NCBI GenBank assembly: GCA_963766995.1
Contig: CAVYCE010000003.1
Location: 62,001 to 126,000 of the forward strand
Reading direction: 5' to 3'
DNA from: Bog-473 sp963766995
GTDB lineage: Bacteria > Actinomycetota > Acidimicrobiia > Acidimicrobiales > RAAP-2
DNA length: 64,000 nt
Position 1 is the stretch's first letter, and each line of letters begins with the position of its first letter. The translations under genes and the position numbers were made by a program. Shown piece after piece: positions 25,756-34,646 of the stretch. The notes beneath the pieces were generated by a model that was not told the DNA's origin, did no database searches, and saw only the letters and a list, made by a program, of their open reading frames with translations.

Positions 25756-28700
25756 TTATGACAGTACGGCGGACTGCCCTAACAGCCGTTTCAGCTCACC
25801 CACCAGGCCGTTGCGGCAGTCCACATTGAACTGCGGAGCGAGCCGCAAGACCTTGTCACCGACGTGCAAAACGACGGCCGAAGACCCCGGATGCCCACTC
25901 AGGACATCTTTGAGCCCGCTCACCGTGGCGTCGGTCAGCACGCCCAGTGGCAGCGAAATGTGGAGGTCCTCTTCCCCCCGCTCCAGCACCGGCCGGCTGA
26001 CTTCCATGCAGACGATCTTGGGTTCTTCCTCCCGGGTATCGAGCCGCCCCCGCACCACCAAAATGGCGTCATTCTCAATGAGGGCACCGAAGTCGGCCAT
26101 GGTCTTGGGGAAGACGAACACCTCCATGGCGGCCTGGAGATCTTCCAAAATGAAGCGGGCCATGAGATCGCCCTTCTTCGTATAGGAGCGGCGCAGGTCG
26201 GTCACCACCCCACCTACGGCCCGCACCGGCGAACGATCGCCCGTCGGGTCCTCCTCTCGCATGTCCGACAAGCTGCAGTCAGTGAGCCGGGACAGCGCCT
26301 GCTCGTAGCCCATGAGCGGATGGTCGCTGACGTAGAGGCCCAGCATCTCCTTCTCGAAGGCCAGTCGTTGCCCCTTGTCGAACTCCGTGTCGGGGATGGC
26401 AATCCTGGCGGTGCCCCAACCGGGATCGTCTTCCTGCTCTTCTTCGAAGGCGGCGAACAGTGAAGTGATCCCCAAGTCGCGCTCACGGCGGCGCTCCAAT
26501 GTGCGGTCGACCACTCCCTCGAGGACCAGACACAGGCCTTGGCGCGGGTGGCCCAGTCCGTCGAAGGCGCCGCCCTTGGCCAGCGAGTCCATGGTGCGCT
26601 TCTGCAACACCATCGGATCCACTCGTTGGCAGAAGTCAAAGATGTCGACGAACGATCCGTTGGCCTTGCGCTCGCTGACAATCTTCTCGACCAGGCTCTC
26701 GCCCACATTCCGTACCGCGGCCAGACCGAAAACGATGGCCTTGCGCTCGCCGTCGGCCAACGGGTCGGGCGCGAACTCAGCAAAGGCCCGATTGATGTCG
26801 GGCACCAACACGTCAATCCCCATGGCCCGACACTCAGCCAAATAGACGGCCGTCTTGTCCTTGTTGTCCTTGACCGACGTCAGGAGCGCCGCCATGTACT
26901 CCACCGGGAAATGTGCCTTGAGCCAGGCTGTCTGATACGCCACCAGTCCATAGCCGTAGGAGTGGGACTTGTTGAAGGCGTAGTCGGCGAACGGCTCAAT
27001 GATGTCGAAGAGCTGCGTGCCCAGCTGCTCGCCGTACCCTTGATCGACGCAGCCCGCCACGAACTTCTCGCGCTCGGCCGCAATCATGGCGCGGATCTTC
27101 TTCCCGCAGGCCTTGCGGAGGTTGTCGGCTTCTTCCAACGAATAGCCGGCGAACTTCTGCGCCACTCGCATGACGGACTCCTGGTAGAGCATCAGCCCGT
27201 AGGTGTCCTTCAGAATGGGTTCGATATCGGCGTGGAGGTAGGTCAGCTCCTTGCGCCCGTTCTTGAGTTCGGGATAGTCGCGGTGCATGTTGGCCGCCAT
27301 CGGCCCCGGCCGGTACAGCGCTACGAGGGCCGCCACGTCGTCGAAGCTCGTCGGTGCCAGGGCGCGCAGGGTCTGGCGCATGGCCACGCCTTCAAGTTGG
27401 AACACGCCCACCGATTCGGCCCGGCGCAGCATCTCGAGCGTGGGCTGGTCGTCGAGGTCGACGTTGTCGATGTCGGGCCGGCGGCCGGTGGCCGCCTCAA
27501 TCAAGTCCAAGGCGCGCTCCATGACCGAGAGGTTGCGCAGGCCCAAGAAGTCCATCTTCAACAGGCCTAGCTCTTCCACGCCGTGCATTTCGTACTGGGT
27601 GACGATGGGTGCGTCTTCGGGTTTCTCTCCGGCACCAGGCTTGCGCTGAATGGGGAGGTACTCGGTCAGCGGGTCACGCGAGATGACGACCGCAGCAGCG
27701 TGGATGCCGTCTTGGCGGCGCAGGCCCTCGAGCCCGAGTGCGACGTCAATCACTTCCTTGGCGTCGGGATCCGTCTCGTGCATCAACCGCAGATCAGCGG
27801 CGGCGGCGTAACCCTCTTCCTGCCCTTCGGTCTTGGTCAGGCAGGCCGACAGCGAGGTGTCGCGACCCATGACCAGGGGCGGCATGGCCTTGGCAATGCG
27901 ATCGCCCACTATGTACGGCTTTCCCAACACCCGCGCCGCATCGCGCACCGCGGCTCGAGCCTTGATGGTTGAGAAGGTCACAACCTGGGCCACTCGGTCG
28001 CTGCCGTACTTCTCGGCCGCGTAGCGCATCACATCGCTGCGGTAACGCTCGTCGAAGTCCATGTCGATGTCAGGCATCTGCTTGCGACCGGGATTCAAGA
28101 ACCGCTCGAACAGCAGGTCGTACTTGATCGGGTCGATGTCCACAATCCGCAGGCAATAGGCCACACAACACCCAGCCGCCGAACCACGGCCCGGACCAAC
28201 CCGAATGCCCGAGTCCCGGGCGTAGCGGATCAGGTCCCAGACGACGAGGAAGTAGGCGGCGAAGCCCATGCTGCCAATGACGTTGAGTTCGAAGTTCAGC
28301 CGCTCGACCACGTCGGCCGGGACCGGGCTGCCGTAGCGGGCCTTGGCCCCTTCCATGGTCAGGTCCGTGAGGTAGGCCAGCGCCCGGTCCTCATAGGTCT
28401 CGCCCGTGAAGTGGTCGGGCACGGGGAACTCGGGCAGGCTCGGCTTGCCTAGCTCCAACTGCACGTCGGCCCGCTCGGCAATCAACAGTGTGTTGTCACA
28501 GGCTTCCGGCACCTCGGAGAACAGATGCCGCATTTCGCTGGCTGATTTCAGGTAGTGCTCATTGCCTTCGAACTTGAAGCGATTGGTATCCGACAACAAC
28601 GCACCGGTCTGCACGCACAGCAATGCATCGTGGGCAACTGCGTCCTCCCGGTGCGTGTAGTGGCTGTCGTTGGTGGCCAGCAACGGCGCATCGAGCCGCC

Positions 28701-29328
28701 GGGCAATCTCAATCAACTGCGGGTTGGTGCGGTGCTGATCGGCGATGCCGTGATCCTGGAGCTCGACGAAGAGGTTGTCCTTGCCGAAGATGTCCTGCAG
28801 CCGGGCGGCCCGTCGCTCGGCCTCTTCGACGTCACCGTGCAGGAGCGCCTGCAGCACCACGCCGCCGAGACATCCCGTGGTGGCAATCAGTCCCTCGTGG
28901 TAGCGCTCGAGCAGTTCCCAATCGAGACGAGGCTTGTAGTAGTAGCCCTCCAAGAACGCTGCCGACGACAGTTTGAGCAGGTTTCGATAACCGCCGATGG
29001 TTTCCGACAAAAGGGTCAGGTGGTAATAGAGCTTCTGCCCGCCCTCAGCGTCTCCGCCGGTGTCGTCCATTTTGCCGCGACGCACCGGCCGCTCATGGCG
29101 TGACTCCCCCGCCATGTAGGCCTCGGTGCCGATGATCGGAGTGATGCCCTGTTCGCGGCAGGCCTTGTAGAAATCCAAGACCCCATACATGTTCCCGTGG
29201 TCAGTGATGCCCAGCGCCGGCTGTCCATCGGCTACGGCCGCGGCAACCAGGTCTCCAACACGGGCTGCCCCGTCGAGCATGGAGAACTCGGTGTGGGTGT
29301 GCAGATGCGTAAACGACCGCCCCGACAC
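25756..29328 (-). CDS. dnaE: DNA polymerase III alpha subunit
   Basis: 1190 aa, the DnaE1 type. The PHP domain opens with HLHTHTEFSMLDGA and retains His/Asp metal residues (GITDHGNMYG, TNDSHYTHREDA). Palm catalytic acids lie in MPDIDMDFDERYR (about residues 418-430); fingers carry GPGRGSAAGCCVAYCL; KKIRAMIAAEREKFVAGC and NKSHSYGYGLVAYQTAWLKAHFP are typical. The tandem HhH region and the OB domain (AVGGVVTDLRRSYTKKGDLMARFILEDL) follow. Replicative polymerase. GTG start 29328 is preceded by AAGGGAGG at about 5-base spacing. No intein. Confidence 0.97.
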   Translation of the reverse strand: MSGRSFTHLHTHTEFSMLDGAARVGDLVAAAVADGQPALGITDHGNMYGVLDFYKACREQGITPIIGTEAYMAGESRHERPVRRGKMDDTGGDAEGGQKLYYHLTLLSETIGGYRNLLKLSSAAFLEGYYYKPRLDWELLERYHEGLIATTGCLGGVVLQALLHGDVEEAERRAARLQDIFGKDNLFVELQDHGIADQHRTNPQLIEIARRLDAPLLATNDSHYTHREDAVAHDALLCVQTGALLSDTNRFKFEGNEHYLKSASEMRHLFSEVPEACDNTLLIAERADVQLELGKPSLPEFPVPDHFTGETYEDRALAYLTDLTMEGAKARYGSPVPADVVERLNFELNVIGSMGFAAYFLVVWDLIRYARDSGIRVGPGRGSAAGCCVAYCLRIVDIDPIKYDLLFERFLNPGRKQMPDIDMDFDERYRSDVMRYAAEKYGSDRVAQVVTFSTIKARAAVRDAARVLGKPYIVGDRIAKAMPPLVMGRDTSLSACLTKTEGQEEGYAAAADLRLMHETDPDAKEVIDVALGLEGLRRQDGIHAAAVVISRDPLTEYLPIQRKPGAGEKPEDAPIVTQYEMHGVEELGLLKMDFLGLRNLSVMERALDLIEAATGRRPDIDNVDLDDQPTLEMLRRAESVGVFQLEGVAMRQTLRALAPTSFDDVAALVALYRPGPMAANMHRDYPELKNGRKELTYLHADIEPILKDTYGLMLYQESVMRVAQKFAGYSLEEADNLRKACGKKIRAMIAAEREKFVAGCVDQGYGEQLGTQLFDIIEPFADYAFNKSHSYGYGLVAYQTAWLKAHFPVEYMAALLTSVKDNKDKTAVYLAECRAMGIDVLVPDINRAFAEFAPDPLADGERKAIVFGLAAVRNVGESLVEKIVSERKANGSFVDIFDFCQRVDPMVLQKRTMDSLAKGGAFDGLGHPRQGLCLVLEGVVDRTLERRRERDLGITSLFAAFEEEQEDDPGWGTARIAIPDTEFDKGQRLAFEKEMLGLYVSDHPLMGYEQALSRLTDCSLSDMREEDPTGDRSPVRAVGGVVTDLRRSYTKKGDLMARFILEDLQAAMEVFVFPKTMADFGALIENDAILVVRGRLDTREEEPKIVCMEVSRPVLERGEEDLHISLPLGVLTDATVSGLKDVLSGHPGSSAVVLHVGDKVLRLAPQFNVDCRNGLVGELKRLLGQSAVLS

Positions 29329-29387
29329 CGGCCCTCCCTTCTCTTGTGGAACTTACATTGGTGTGATTCTGCTCCGGATCAAGGACG

Positions 29388-30107
29388 TTACCCTGCGTTC
29401 CGGACCCGCACGACCACCGTCCCAACCACCTTGTCATGAAGGGTCTGGCGCTTCTTGTCCCACAACGGCCAGAGCATGTCGAGCACCCACGCCAGTCCCA
29501 GAATCAGGAGCAGGATGGTGGCTCGGAACAACTGCTCCACCAGGGATCGGCCCAGTGCCCTGCCGTAGCCGAGCGGCTCCAACGACCCATCACGCACCAC
29601 GCGCACGCCAACCGCCATCATGCCAACGGTCTGGCCTTTCGGACTGCCGTACAGCAGCGTGGAGTAGGCCAACGAGATCAGCGCACCGAGCAGGAGCGCC
29701 AGTCCGGAGAAGGTGGCTCGCTTATGACCGCCGTTGTGCTGCCTGGCCATCATGTGGAATTGAAGGACATGGGTGTGCTTGAACGCCACTCCCAAAATGA
29801 CGATCGGGATGGCCAGAATCACGAAGTCGATCAGCCACCCACCCAATCGAGTGCCCCACGGCGCATAGAGCACCCCGGTGGGCTCGACATACGAAGGAGC
29901 CGGAAATTGCACTGGGCCTCCTGCGTAATTCGGTGGCGGAGGAGGGGGTGCCATCGGCGGCCCGGAAGAAGGAGGCGGCGGCATTGAAGACGGCTGAGAC
30001 GGTGCAGGCAGGGGCGGAGGCGGCGGCGGCGGCGGCGGCGCCGACTCACCACTACCCGGGAATGGTGGTGGTCCCCCACCGGGCTGGTCGCTGGTCTCGT
30101 CTGCCAT
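29388..30107 (-). CDS. RDD-family membrane protein with polyproline N-terminus
   Basis: 239 aa from ATG 30107 behind GGGGAGGTG. The first 75 residues are almost all Pro, Ser and Gly with several runs of six or more prolines, which would need EF-P for smooth translation. An RDD domain follows: YAPWGTRLGGWLIDFVILAIPIVI (Arg and first Asp), two further hydrophobic helices, and a final DKKRQTLHDKVVGTVVVRVR containing the second Asp. RDD proteins are small membrane proteins, some linked to transport; the role here is unknown. 58 bases downstream of the dnaE start, same strand. Confidence 0.87.
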   Translation of the reverse strand: MADETSDQPGGGPPPFPGSGESAPPPPPPPPPLPAPSQPSSMPPPPSSGPPMAPPPPPPNYAGGPVQFPAPSYVEPTGVLYAPWGTRLGGWLIDFVILAIPIVILGVAFKHTHVLQFHMMARQHNGGHKRATFSGLALLLGALISLAYSTLLYGSPKGQTVGMMAVGVRVVRDGSLEPLGYGRALGRSLVEQLFRATILLLILGLAWVLDMLWPLWDKKRQTLHDKVVGTVVVRVRNAG

Positions 30108-30171
30108 GAACGGCACCTCCCCTACGTCGTGATGTCATCCTGGCAGAACGCACTGCCGCAGACTGGAACGC

Positions 30172-30678
30172 TCAGAGATACGTCCCAGGCCTTTGCCCCG
30201 AGCTCTCGCCCGCCCCGGGCAAGCCCTTTTGCCGAATCTCCTCCAGCTGAGCCCGCGCCGCCATCTGCTGCGACATCAACGTGGCCTGAATGCCGTGGAA
30301 GAGCCCTTCGAGCCACCCGACCAGTTGGGCCTGGGCGATGCGCAGTTCCGACTCGCTGGGTGCGGTGTCATCGAATGGCAACGCCATCCGGTCGAGCTCG
30401 GCCACCAGGTCGGGCGACAGACCCTCGGACAGATCCCGAATCGACTGCTCGTAAATTTCGCGCAAGCGGGTCCGACTCTTTTCGTCAAGCGGGGCCTGAC
30501 GCACCTCATCGAGCAGGGTCTTGACCATCGATCCAATGCGCAGCACCTTGGCCGGCTCAGACACTGACTCCGTGGCGATCCCTTCTGCCCCGGCACCAAC
30601 ACTTCCGTCTGCACCAACCCTGTCTTGTGTGCCGGCCCCGAACACCTCGTCGGGCGACACCGCAGCGTCTTCACTCAT
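30172..30678 (-). CDS. bpa: Bacterial proteasome activator Bpa
   Basis: 168 aa from ATG 30678. A disordered N-terminus is followed by a four-helix region matching Bpa (Rv3780 family): VLRIGSMVKTLLDEVRQAPL, RTRLREIYEQSIRDLSEGL, SELRIAQAQLVGWLEGLFHG and MSQQMAARAQLEEIRQ. It ends in Gly-Thr-Tyr-Leu, close to the Gly-Gln-Tyr-Leu tail by which Bpa docks on the 20S proteasome and opens its gate without ATP. This implies a 20S proteasome elsewhere in the genome. Recognition is by sequence pattern; confidence is high because helices and tail agree. Confidence 0.9.
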   Translation of the reverse strand: MSEDAAVSPDEVFGAGTQDRVGADGSVGAGAEGIATESVSEPAKVLRIGSMVKTLLDEVRQAPLDEKSRTRLREIYEQSIRDLSEGLSPDLVAELDRMALPFDDTAPSESELRIAQAQLVGWLEGLFHGIQATLMSQQMAARAQLEEIRQKGLPGAGESSGQRPGTYL

Positions 30679-30735
30679 GCCGTCATCCTGCCACCCGAGC
30701 ACCGCCGGTCATGTGCCACCGCCTCACCCACCTCG

Positions 30736-31242
30736 CTACCCGTGTCGGTGATAGCGCACCCCATGAAGCACTTCCACGGTCACCAGAAACAAGAGGCACA
30801 AACCCAGAAGAATTGAACCCGCCAAAACGAAGAACTTGTCCAGCTTCCGTTCATCAACGAATTTGCGACCAAGGCCATAGCCGCCGAGGCCAATCAACCC
30901 GCCCAAAAGGTTCGTCATCACATCGGTACTGTCCGACACCCCAATGGCGAAGATGTACTGGAGCGTCTCGGCTGCGATGCTGCCGCCGAGAACAATGAGC
31001 ACCTTGCGCCAACCGGGCAATCCCTTGCAATTCACGCCCAACAACAGCCCGAACGGGACGAACACGACCACGTTTTCGACGGACTGAGATGAACTCCCCG
31101 ACGAATGAGAGAACGGAACCAGATTCAAGCTTCTGTGGCCATAGTGCAGCACCGAAGCAATGTGAATTGAAAACTTAAACAGCACCAGCCACGCCAGGGT
31201 GACCAGATATACGGCAAAGAGAACTCTCGCCAGCGATTTCAC
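30736..31242 (-). CDS. VanZ-like membrane protein
   Basis: 168 aa with four hydrophobic segments (about residues 4-22, 56-70, 83-100 and 138-158). It follows the VanZ pattern: LNLVPF after the first helix, ENVVVFVPFGLLLG, then ETLQYIFAIGVSDSTDVMTNLLGGLIG. The family includes the teicoplanin-resistance protein but most members have unknown roles in the cell envelope. GTG start. Nothing nearby suggests glycopeptide resistance. Confidence 0.85.
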   Translation of the reverse strand: MKSLARVLFAVYLVTLAWLVLFKFSIHIASVLHYGHRSLNLVPFSHSSGSSSQSVENVVVFVPFGLLLGVNCKGLPGWRKVLIVLGGSIAAETLQYIFAIGVSDSTDVMTNLLGGLIGLGGYGLGRKFVDERKLDKFFVLAGSILLGLCLLFLVTVEVLHGVRYHRHG

Positions 31243-31273
31243 TGATCCACCGAGCGTCTCGAAGCGACGTGAC

Positions 31274-32407
31274 TCAACAGCCAGGCCAACTCAGCAGCGG
31301 GATGAGCATCTCGGCTGATGTCAGCGACCCGTGCCGGGCCAGCAGCCGCAGTTCGCCCGTGTCGGCCGGGTCCATGAAGGCCGTCGGTGCTGAGGGGATC
31401 AGCGCCACATCCCCCATCCGGGCCAGGACCTCACCCGAAGGCACGCCGCCCAGCCAGCCCTCCGACACCAGCTGGTCCTTACTCATCACCCACGCGATCT
31501 CGCCGTAGGTCTCCTCCAAGCCGGACAACACGTCGCCCACGGTTCCGGGACGGACATGCAACCATCGAAAGCGACCTTCGCCGCTCAACAACGTCACCTG
31601 CTCCATCACGTCACCGCCGAGCACCTCCACCGAGGAGCCCACCGCGACCTGACCATGATCGGCCGTCACTACAAGCGCCACGCCCGGTGGCAGCACCGAG
31701 CGCAGGTCACCGACCAGTCGATCTACCGAACGCAGCTCGTCGTCGTAGTGCCGGTCCAACCCGTGGGCGTGTGCCACCTTGTCCATGCCCTCGTAGTAGG
31801 CGTAGACGAAAGGTGCACCGCCCTCGACCAATGAGCGCACGTCGGTCAGCAGCCCGGCCTGGGTGTGCCAACGGTGCAAGGCAACGTCACCGAGGTGCGC
31901 CGCCGAGAAGCCAGTAGGCCCGTAGTCCTGGCGGGTCACCACCGGCACCGGACCCACCGCTCCGGGGAACGTCGGGCAGGGCTGGAACTGCCGAGGCGGC
32001 AACGACATCCGGGCATCGCGGCCACCGACGGTCCACTGCAGCACATTCATGATCTCGTCGCCCTGGCTGACTCGATACCCCACCACGCCGTGCTCGGCCG
32101 GCGGTCGCCCCGTGGCCAGCGACGTCAAGGCACAGGCCGTCGTACTCGGAGCGACCGACGTGATGGCGCCTCCGACCCCCGACGACAGGACGGGCGCCAC
32201 CGTCGAGCGCTCGAGGAGTTGCTCCCACCCGAGGCCATCGAGCACCAGCAGGACGACCTGGCGGGCATCGGCCACCGGACTCGGGAGCCACATGGGCCAC
32301 GGATCGGGTGCTGCGGGGCCGCCAAAGACATGCCCCAGTAGCGACGGCATCACGCTGGTCAAACAGGCCCCACCGAAGTCAGGCCGAATGGGCGGCGCGT
32401 CAGTCAC
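31274..32407 (-). CDS. Alkaline phosphatase superfamily phosphodiesterase/nucleotide pyrophosphatase
   Basis: 377 aa from GTG 32407. Metal and nucleophile motifs of the type I phosphodiesterase family: VVLLVLDGLGWEQLLER (Asp), ITSVAPSTTACALTSLATG (Thr nucleophile), AEHGVVGYR, YYEGMDKVAHAHGLDRHYDD (Asp/His) and ALVVTADHGQVAVG (Asp-His). No signal peptide, so it may act in the cytoplasm; the substrate is unknown. A TAGGGT hexamer 8 bases before the GTG suggests a leaderless transcript, divergent from the Rrf2 gene. Confidence 0.87.
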   Translation of the reverse strand: MTDAPPIRPDFGGACLTSVMPSLLGHVFGGPAAPDPWPMWLPSPVADARQVVLLVLDGLGWEQLLERSTVAPVLSSGVGGAITSVAPSTTACALTSLATGRPPAEHGVVGYRVSQGDEIMNVLQWTVGGRDARMSLPPRQFQPCPTFPGAVGPVPVVTRQDYGPTGFSAAHLGDVALHRWHTQAGLLTDVRSLVEGGAPFVYAYYEGMDKVAHAHGLDRHYDDELRSVDRLVGDLRSVLPPGVALVVTADHGQVAVGSSVEVLGGDVMEQVTLLSGEGRFRWLHVRPGTVGDVLSGLEETYGEIAWVMSKDQLVSEGWLGGVPSGEVLARMGDVALIPSAPTAFMDPADTGELRLLARHGSLTSAEMLIPLLSWPGC

Positions 32408-32415
32408 AGCGGCAC

Positions 32416-32421
32416 ACCCTA
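32416..32421 (-). promoter_or_regulatory. -10 hexamer TAGGGT (minus strand), leaderless-type
   Basis: TAGGGT read on the minus strand ends 8 bases before GTG 32407. Confidence 0.5.
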
Positions 32422-32458
32422 GAACCAGGACACAGGGGGTAGACCAGCCCCGGACCGG

Positions 32459-32464
32459 TAACAT
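32459..32464 (+). promoter_or_regulatory. -10 hexamer TAACAT, leaderless-type (Rrf2 gene)
   Basis: TAACAT ends 8 bases before GTG 32473, with no ribosome binding site. Confidence 0.5.
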
Positions 32465-32472
32465 CTGCGTGC

Positions 32473-32940
32473 GTGAGGGTCTCGACACGAGGTGACTACG
32501 CCAGTAGGGCGTTGCTATCCCTGGCCCTGCACGGCGCCGACCTGCCCACGTCGGTGCGAGATATCGCCGAGCGCACTGCCCTGCCCCAGCCCTACCTCGA
32601 ACAAATTCTATTGGCGCTCAAAGGCGCCGGCCTGGTCCGATCCAAGCGGGGCGTGGGCGGCGGCTACGTGCTGGCCCGCTCACCCGAAGAGATCAGCCTG
32701 GCCCAGATCGTGTCTGCCGTGGACGGCCCCATCGCCGCCGGCGATTTCGGAGAACCCCACGCCAACGGTGCCTGCGACCACGAGGGCCAGTGCGTGCTCC
32801 TGGCCGTCTGGGCCGACGTGGGCGAGACCATCCGCACCCACCTGCAGTCCTACAGCCTGGCCGACATGGTGTCCCGAGCCCAGGGCAACATCGGCGTGGC
32901 CGCCCTTCCGGCCTCAATCCTCCCAGCCACCGTCACCTGA
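32473..32940 (+). CDS. Rrf2-family transcription regulator
   Basis: 155 aa. Winged-helix N-terminus VSTRGDYASRALLSLALHG, recognition region ERTALPQPYLEQILLALKGAGLV and wing SKRGVGGGYVLARSPEEI are typical of Rrf2/IscR proteins. Two Cys (about 101 and 107) have IscR-like six-residue spacing, but the third position (113) is Trp. An Fe-S site would therefore need another ligand, such as His 103, or be absent. Possible sensor of iron, redox or NO. The stop codon falls inside a 15-bp tandem repeat, so the C-terminal tail may be of recent origin. Confidence 0.9.
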   Translation: MRVSTRGDYASRALLSLALHGADLPTSVRDIAERTALPQPYLEQILLALKGAGLVRSKRGVGGGYVLARSPEEISLAQIVSAVDGPIAAGDFGEPHANGACDHEGQCVLLAVWADVGETIRTHLQSYSLADMVSRAQGNIGVAALPASILPATVT

Positions 32941-33013
32941 GCCACCGTCAGCTGAGCCACCGTCCGCTGAGCCACCGTCACCTGAGCCACCGTCACCTGA
33001 GCCACCGTCAGCT
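32924..33013 (+). repeat. 15-bp tandem repeat x6 across the Rrf2 stop codon
   Basis: Six units of GAGCCACCGTCACCT with small variations. Each unit contains TGA in the Rrf2 frame, so the gene ends at the first. Another frame would read Pro-Glu-Pro-Pro-Ser repeats through the whole array. Confidence 0.92.
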
Positions 33014-33054
33014 GAGGCGACTCCTGCTGCGAGTGCGGCGCCAGCAGAGACGCC

Positions 33055-33630
33055 TTAGAGCGGCTGGCCTTGATTCCACAGCGTCACCACGGGTGTCGCG
33101 TGCTCGTAACCCAGCACGCTGACCGCACCCGCATCGAGAGCGAAGAGGCGGCCCCCAACGGGCGGTAAGCCCAGCCAGCGAGCCGTGAGCACCCTGAGCA
33201 CGTGCCCATGGGCCACGCACAAGGTGTCGCCCTGAGCCGACCGGGCCTGCTCAATCACCCTGTCGACGCGGCGGCCTACATCGGCGGCCCGCTCCCCACC
33301 TTCAATCTTGCCGGTCCAAATGTTCCAGCCTGGCTGTTCCTCCCGAATCTGGGCCGACGTCAGCCCCTCGCAGGCCCCGTAGTCCCATTCCATGAGGTCA
33401 GGCTCGGCTATGGCCTCGGCGCCGAACCCGGCCAGGGCACAGGTCTCCCAGGCTCGTTGCAGCGGGCTGGCCAGGACCTGGGCAAAGGAATGGCCAGCAA
33501 GCAGCTGGCCTGCGGCTTTGGCCTGCTCCCGACCTTGGTCCAGGAGGGGAATATCGGTGCGGCCGGTGTGTTGACCACTGAGAGACCACTCCGTGGCGCC
33601 GTGTCGGAGAAGGAACAGGTTGGACGTCAC
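33055..33630 (-). CDS. Histidine phosphatase family protein (phosphoglycerate mutase-like)
   Basis: 191 aa from GTG 33630. FLLRHGATEWSLSGQHTGRTDIPL carries the catalytic RHG and phosphate-pocket residues; SPLQRAWETCAL, EWDYGACEGLTSAQI and the second His in CVAHGHVLRVLTARWLG complete the site. Likely acts on a small phosphorylated metabolite such as alpha-ribazole phosphate or a sugar phosphate; the target is not defined. Divergent from the sigma factor gene with about 158 bases between. Confidence 0.9.
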   Translation of the reverse strand: MTSNLFLLRHGATEWSLSGQHTGRTDIPLLDQGREQAKAAGQLLAGHSFAQVLASPLQRAWETCALAGFGAEAIAEPDLMEWDYGACEGLTSAQIREEQPGWNIWTGKIEGGERAADVGRRVDRVIEQARSAQGDTLCVAHGHVLRVLTARWLGLPPVGGRLFALDAGAVSVLGYEHATPVVTLWNQGQPL

Positions 33631-33788
33631 GTCGGGAAGGACATCACGGGTGGCCGGCACACGCAACTCAGGTCCGAACACCCCCCTGGAATGATGCGAC
33701 AACAGTCGGTGTTGTACCTGGCAGATTCATCCCGGGGTTGCCCGGGTACGAATGAGAGAGAGCACAGAGCAGCGGGAGAGAGCGGCAC

Positions 33789-34625
33789 ATGAAGAGCGCG
33801 GTGAGCACCTCAGACACCCTCGGGTTGATGTTGCGGGATCTGGATCAGTTCCCCATGCCCGATCACGAGCAGCAGGTGGAGCTGGCGAAGCGGGTTGCCG
33901 CCGGTGACACACAGGCACGCAAGCAGATGGTGGCGGCCAACCTTCGGTTAGTGGTGCACTGGGCGCGGCGCTACCAGGACCGCGGTGTGGACATGGCCGA
34001 TCTGGTCCAGGAGGGTTCATTTGGCCTCATGCGGGCCGTGGACAAATTCGACTGGGAGCGAGGCTTCCGCTTCTCGACCTACGCCACATGGTGGATCCGC
34101 CAGGCCCTCCAGCGCGCCGTCCAACAGCACGGCCGCACCATCCGCATTCCCCTCGAAGTGGGCGAGCAAATCACGCGCCTGGAACTGACCAAGGCCGAGC
34201 TGGCCACATCACTGGGGCGCAAGCCAACCGAGGCCGAACTCAATGAAGCGACCGGCATGACGGCCGACGAGCGCCACGCGCTTGAGGACGTTGCTCGCGT
34301 CACCGCATCGCTGGACCAGCCGGCAGCGTCAGAGTCCGCTACCACTCTGGGTGAGTTGGTGGCACCCGACGCCAGCGACTTCGTGGCCGACACGGAGCTG
34401 ACCATGGTCTACGAGAACGTGCGGCACGCCGTGGAAAAGCTGCCCGACCTCCAGCGCGATGTGCTGCGCCTGCGCTTCGGTTTCGGTGGCGACGCCCCGG
34501 CCTCGCTGCAGTCGACAGCCGAACGATTGGGCGTTGGTGTGCGCCGTGTGCGACGAGCCGAAGAAGAGGCACTGGCCGCATTGTCCTTCGACGCTGATGT
34601 CGTCGGGGTCCACGAAGCCGCCTGA
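33789..34625 (+). CDS. RNA polymerase sigma factor, RpoD (sigma-70) family
   Basis: 278 aa. A short region 1.2 (DTLGLMLRDLDQFPM, then HEQQVELAKRVAAGD) is followed by region 2 with NLRLVVHWARRYQDRGVDMADLVQEGSFGLMRAVDKFDWERGFRFSTYATWWIRQAL (given here only to locate residues 55-115). Region 3 has IRIPLEVGEQI, and region 4 has LPDLQRDVLRLRFGF with a helix-turn-helix ERLGVGVRRVRRAEEEAL. Lacking region 1.1, it resembles group 2 (HrdB/SigB-like) factors rather than the main sigma. GGGAGAGAG lies 6-14 bases before the ATG. Confidence 0.9.
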   Translation: MKSAVSTSDTLGLMLRDLDQFPMPDHEQQVELAKRVAAGDTQARKQMVAANLRLVVHWARRYQDRGVDMADLVQEGSFGLMRAVDKFDWERGFRFSTYATWWIRQALQRAVQQHGRTIRIPLEVGEQITRLELTKAELATSLGRKPTEAELNEATGMTADERHALEDVARVTASLDQPAASESATTLGELVAPDASDFVADTELTMVYENVRHAVEKLPDLQRDVLRLRFGFGGDAPASLQSTAERLGVGVRRVRRAEEEALAALSFDADVVGVHEAA

Positions 34626-34646
34626 GCGGAAGTCAGCTGCCCTGAG

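Noticed and set aside
29834..30079. Arg-rich ORF in the polyproline coding region
   Set aside because: It is the out-of-frame reading of CCN codons in the RDD protein N-terminus.
32924..33013. CRISPR-like repeats
   Set aside because: Units are directly adjacent with no spacers and only 15 bp long; this is a simple tandem repeat.
32492..33058. A plus-strand ORF with Pro-Glu-Pro-Pro-Ser repeats
   Set aside because: It overlaps the whole Rrf2 gene in another frame, and its N-terminal part looks like a shadow of Rrf2. Only the repeat tail looks protein-like.
33731..33746. CCCGGG-GTTG-CCCGGG hairpin as a terminator
   Set aside because: It lies upstream of both divergent genes and is not followed by a T-run. 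It could be regulatory, but evidence is thin.
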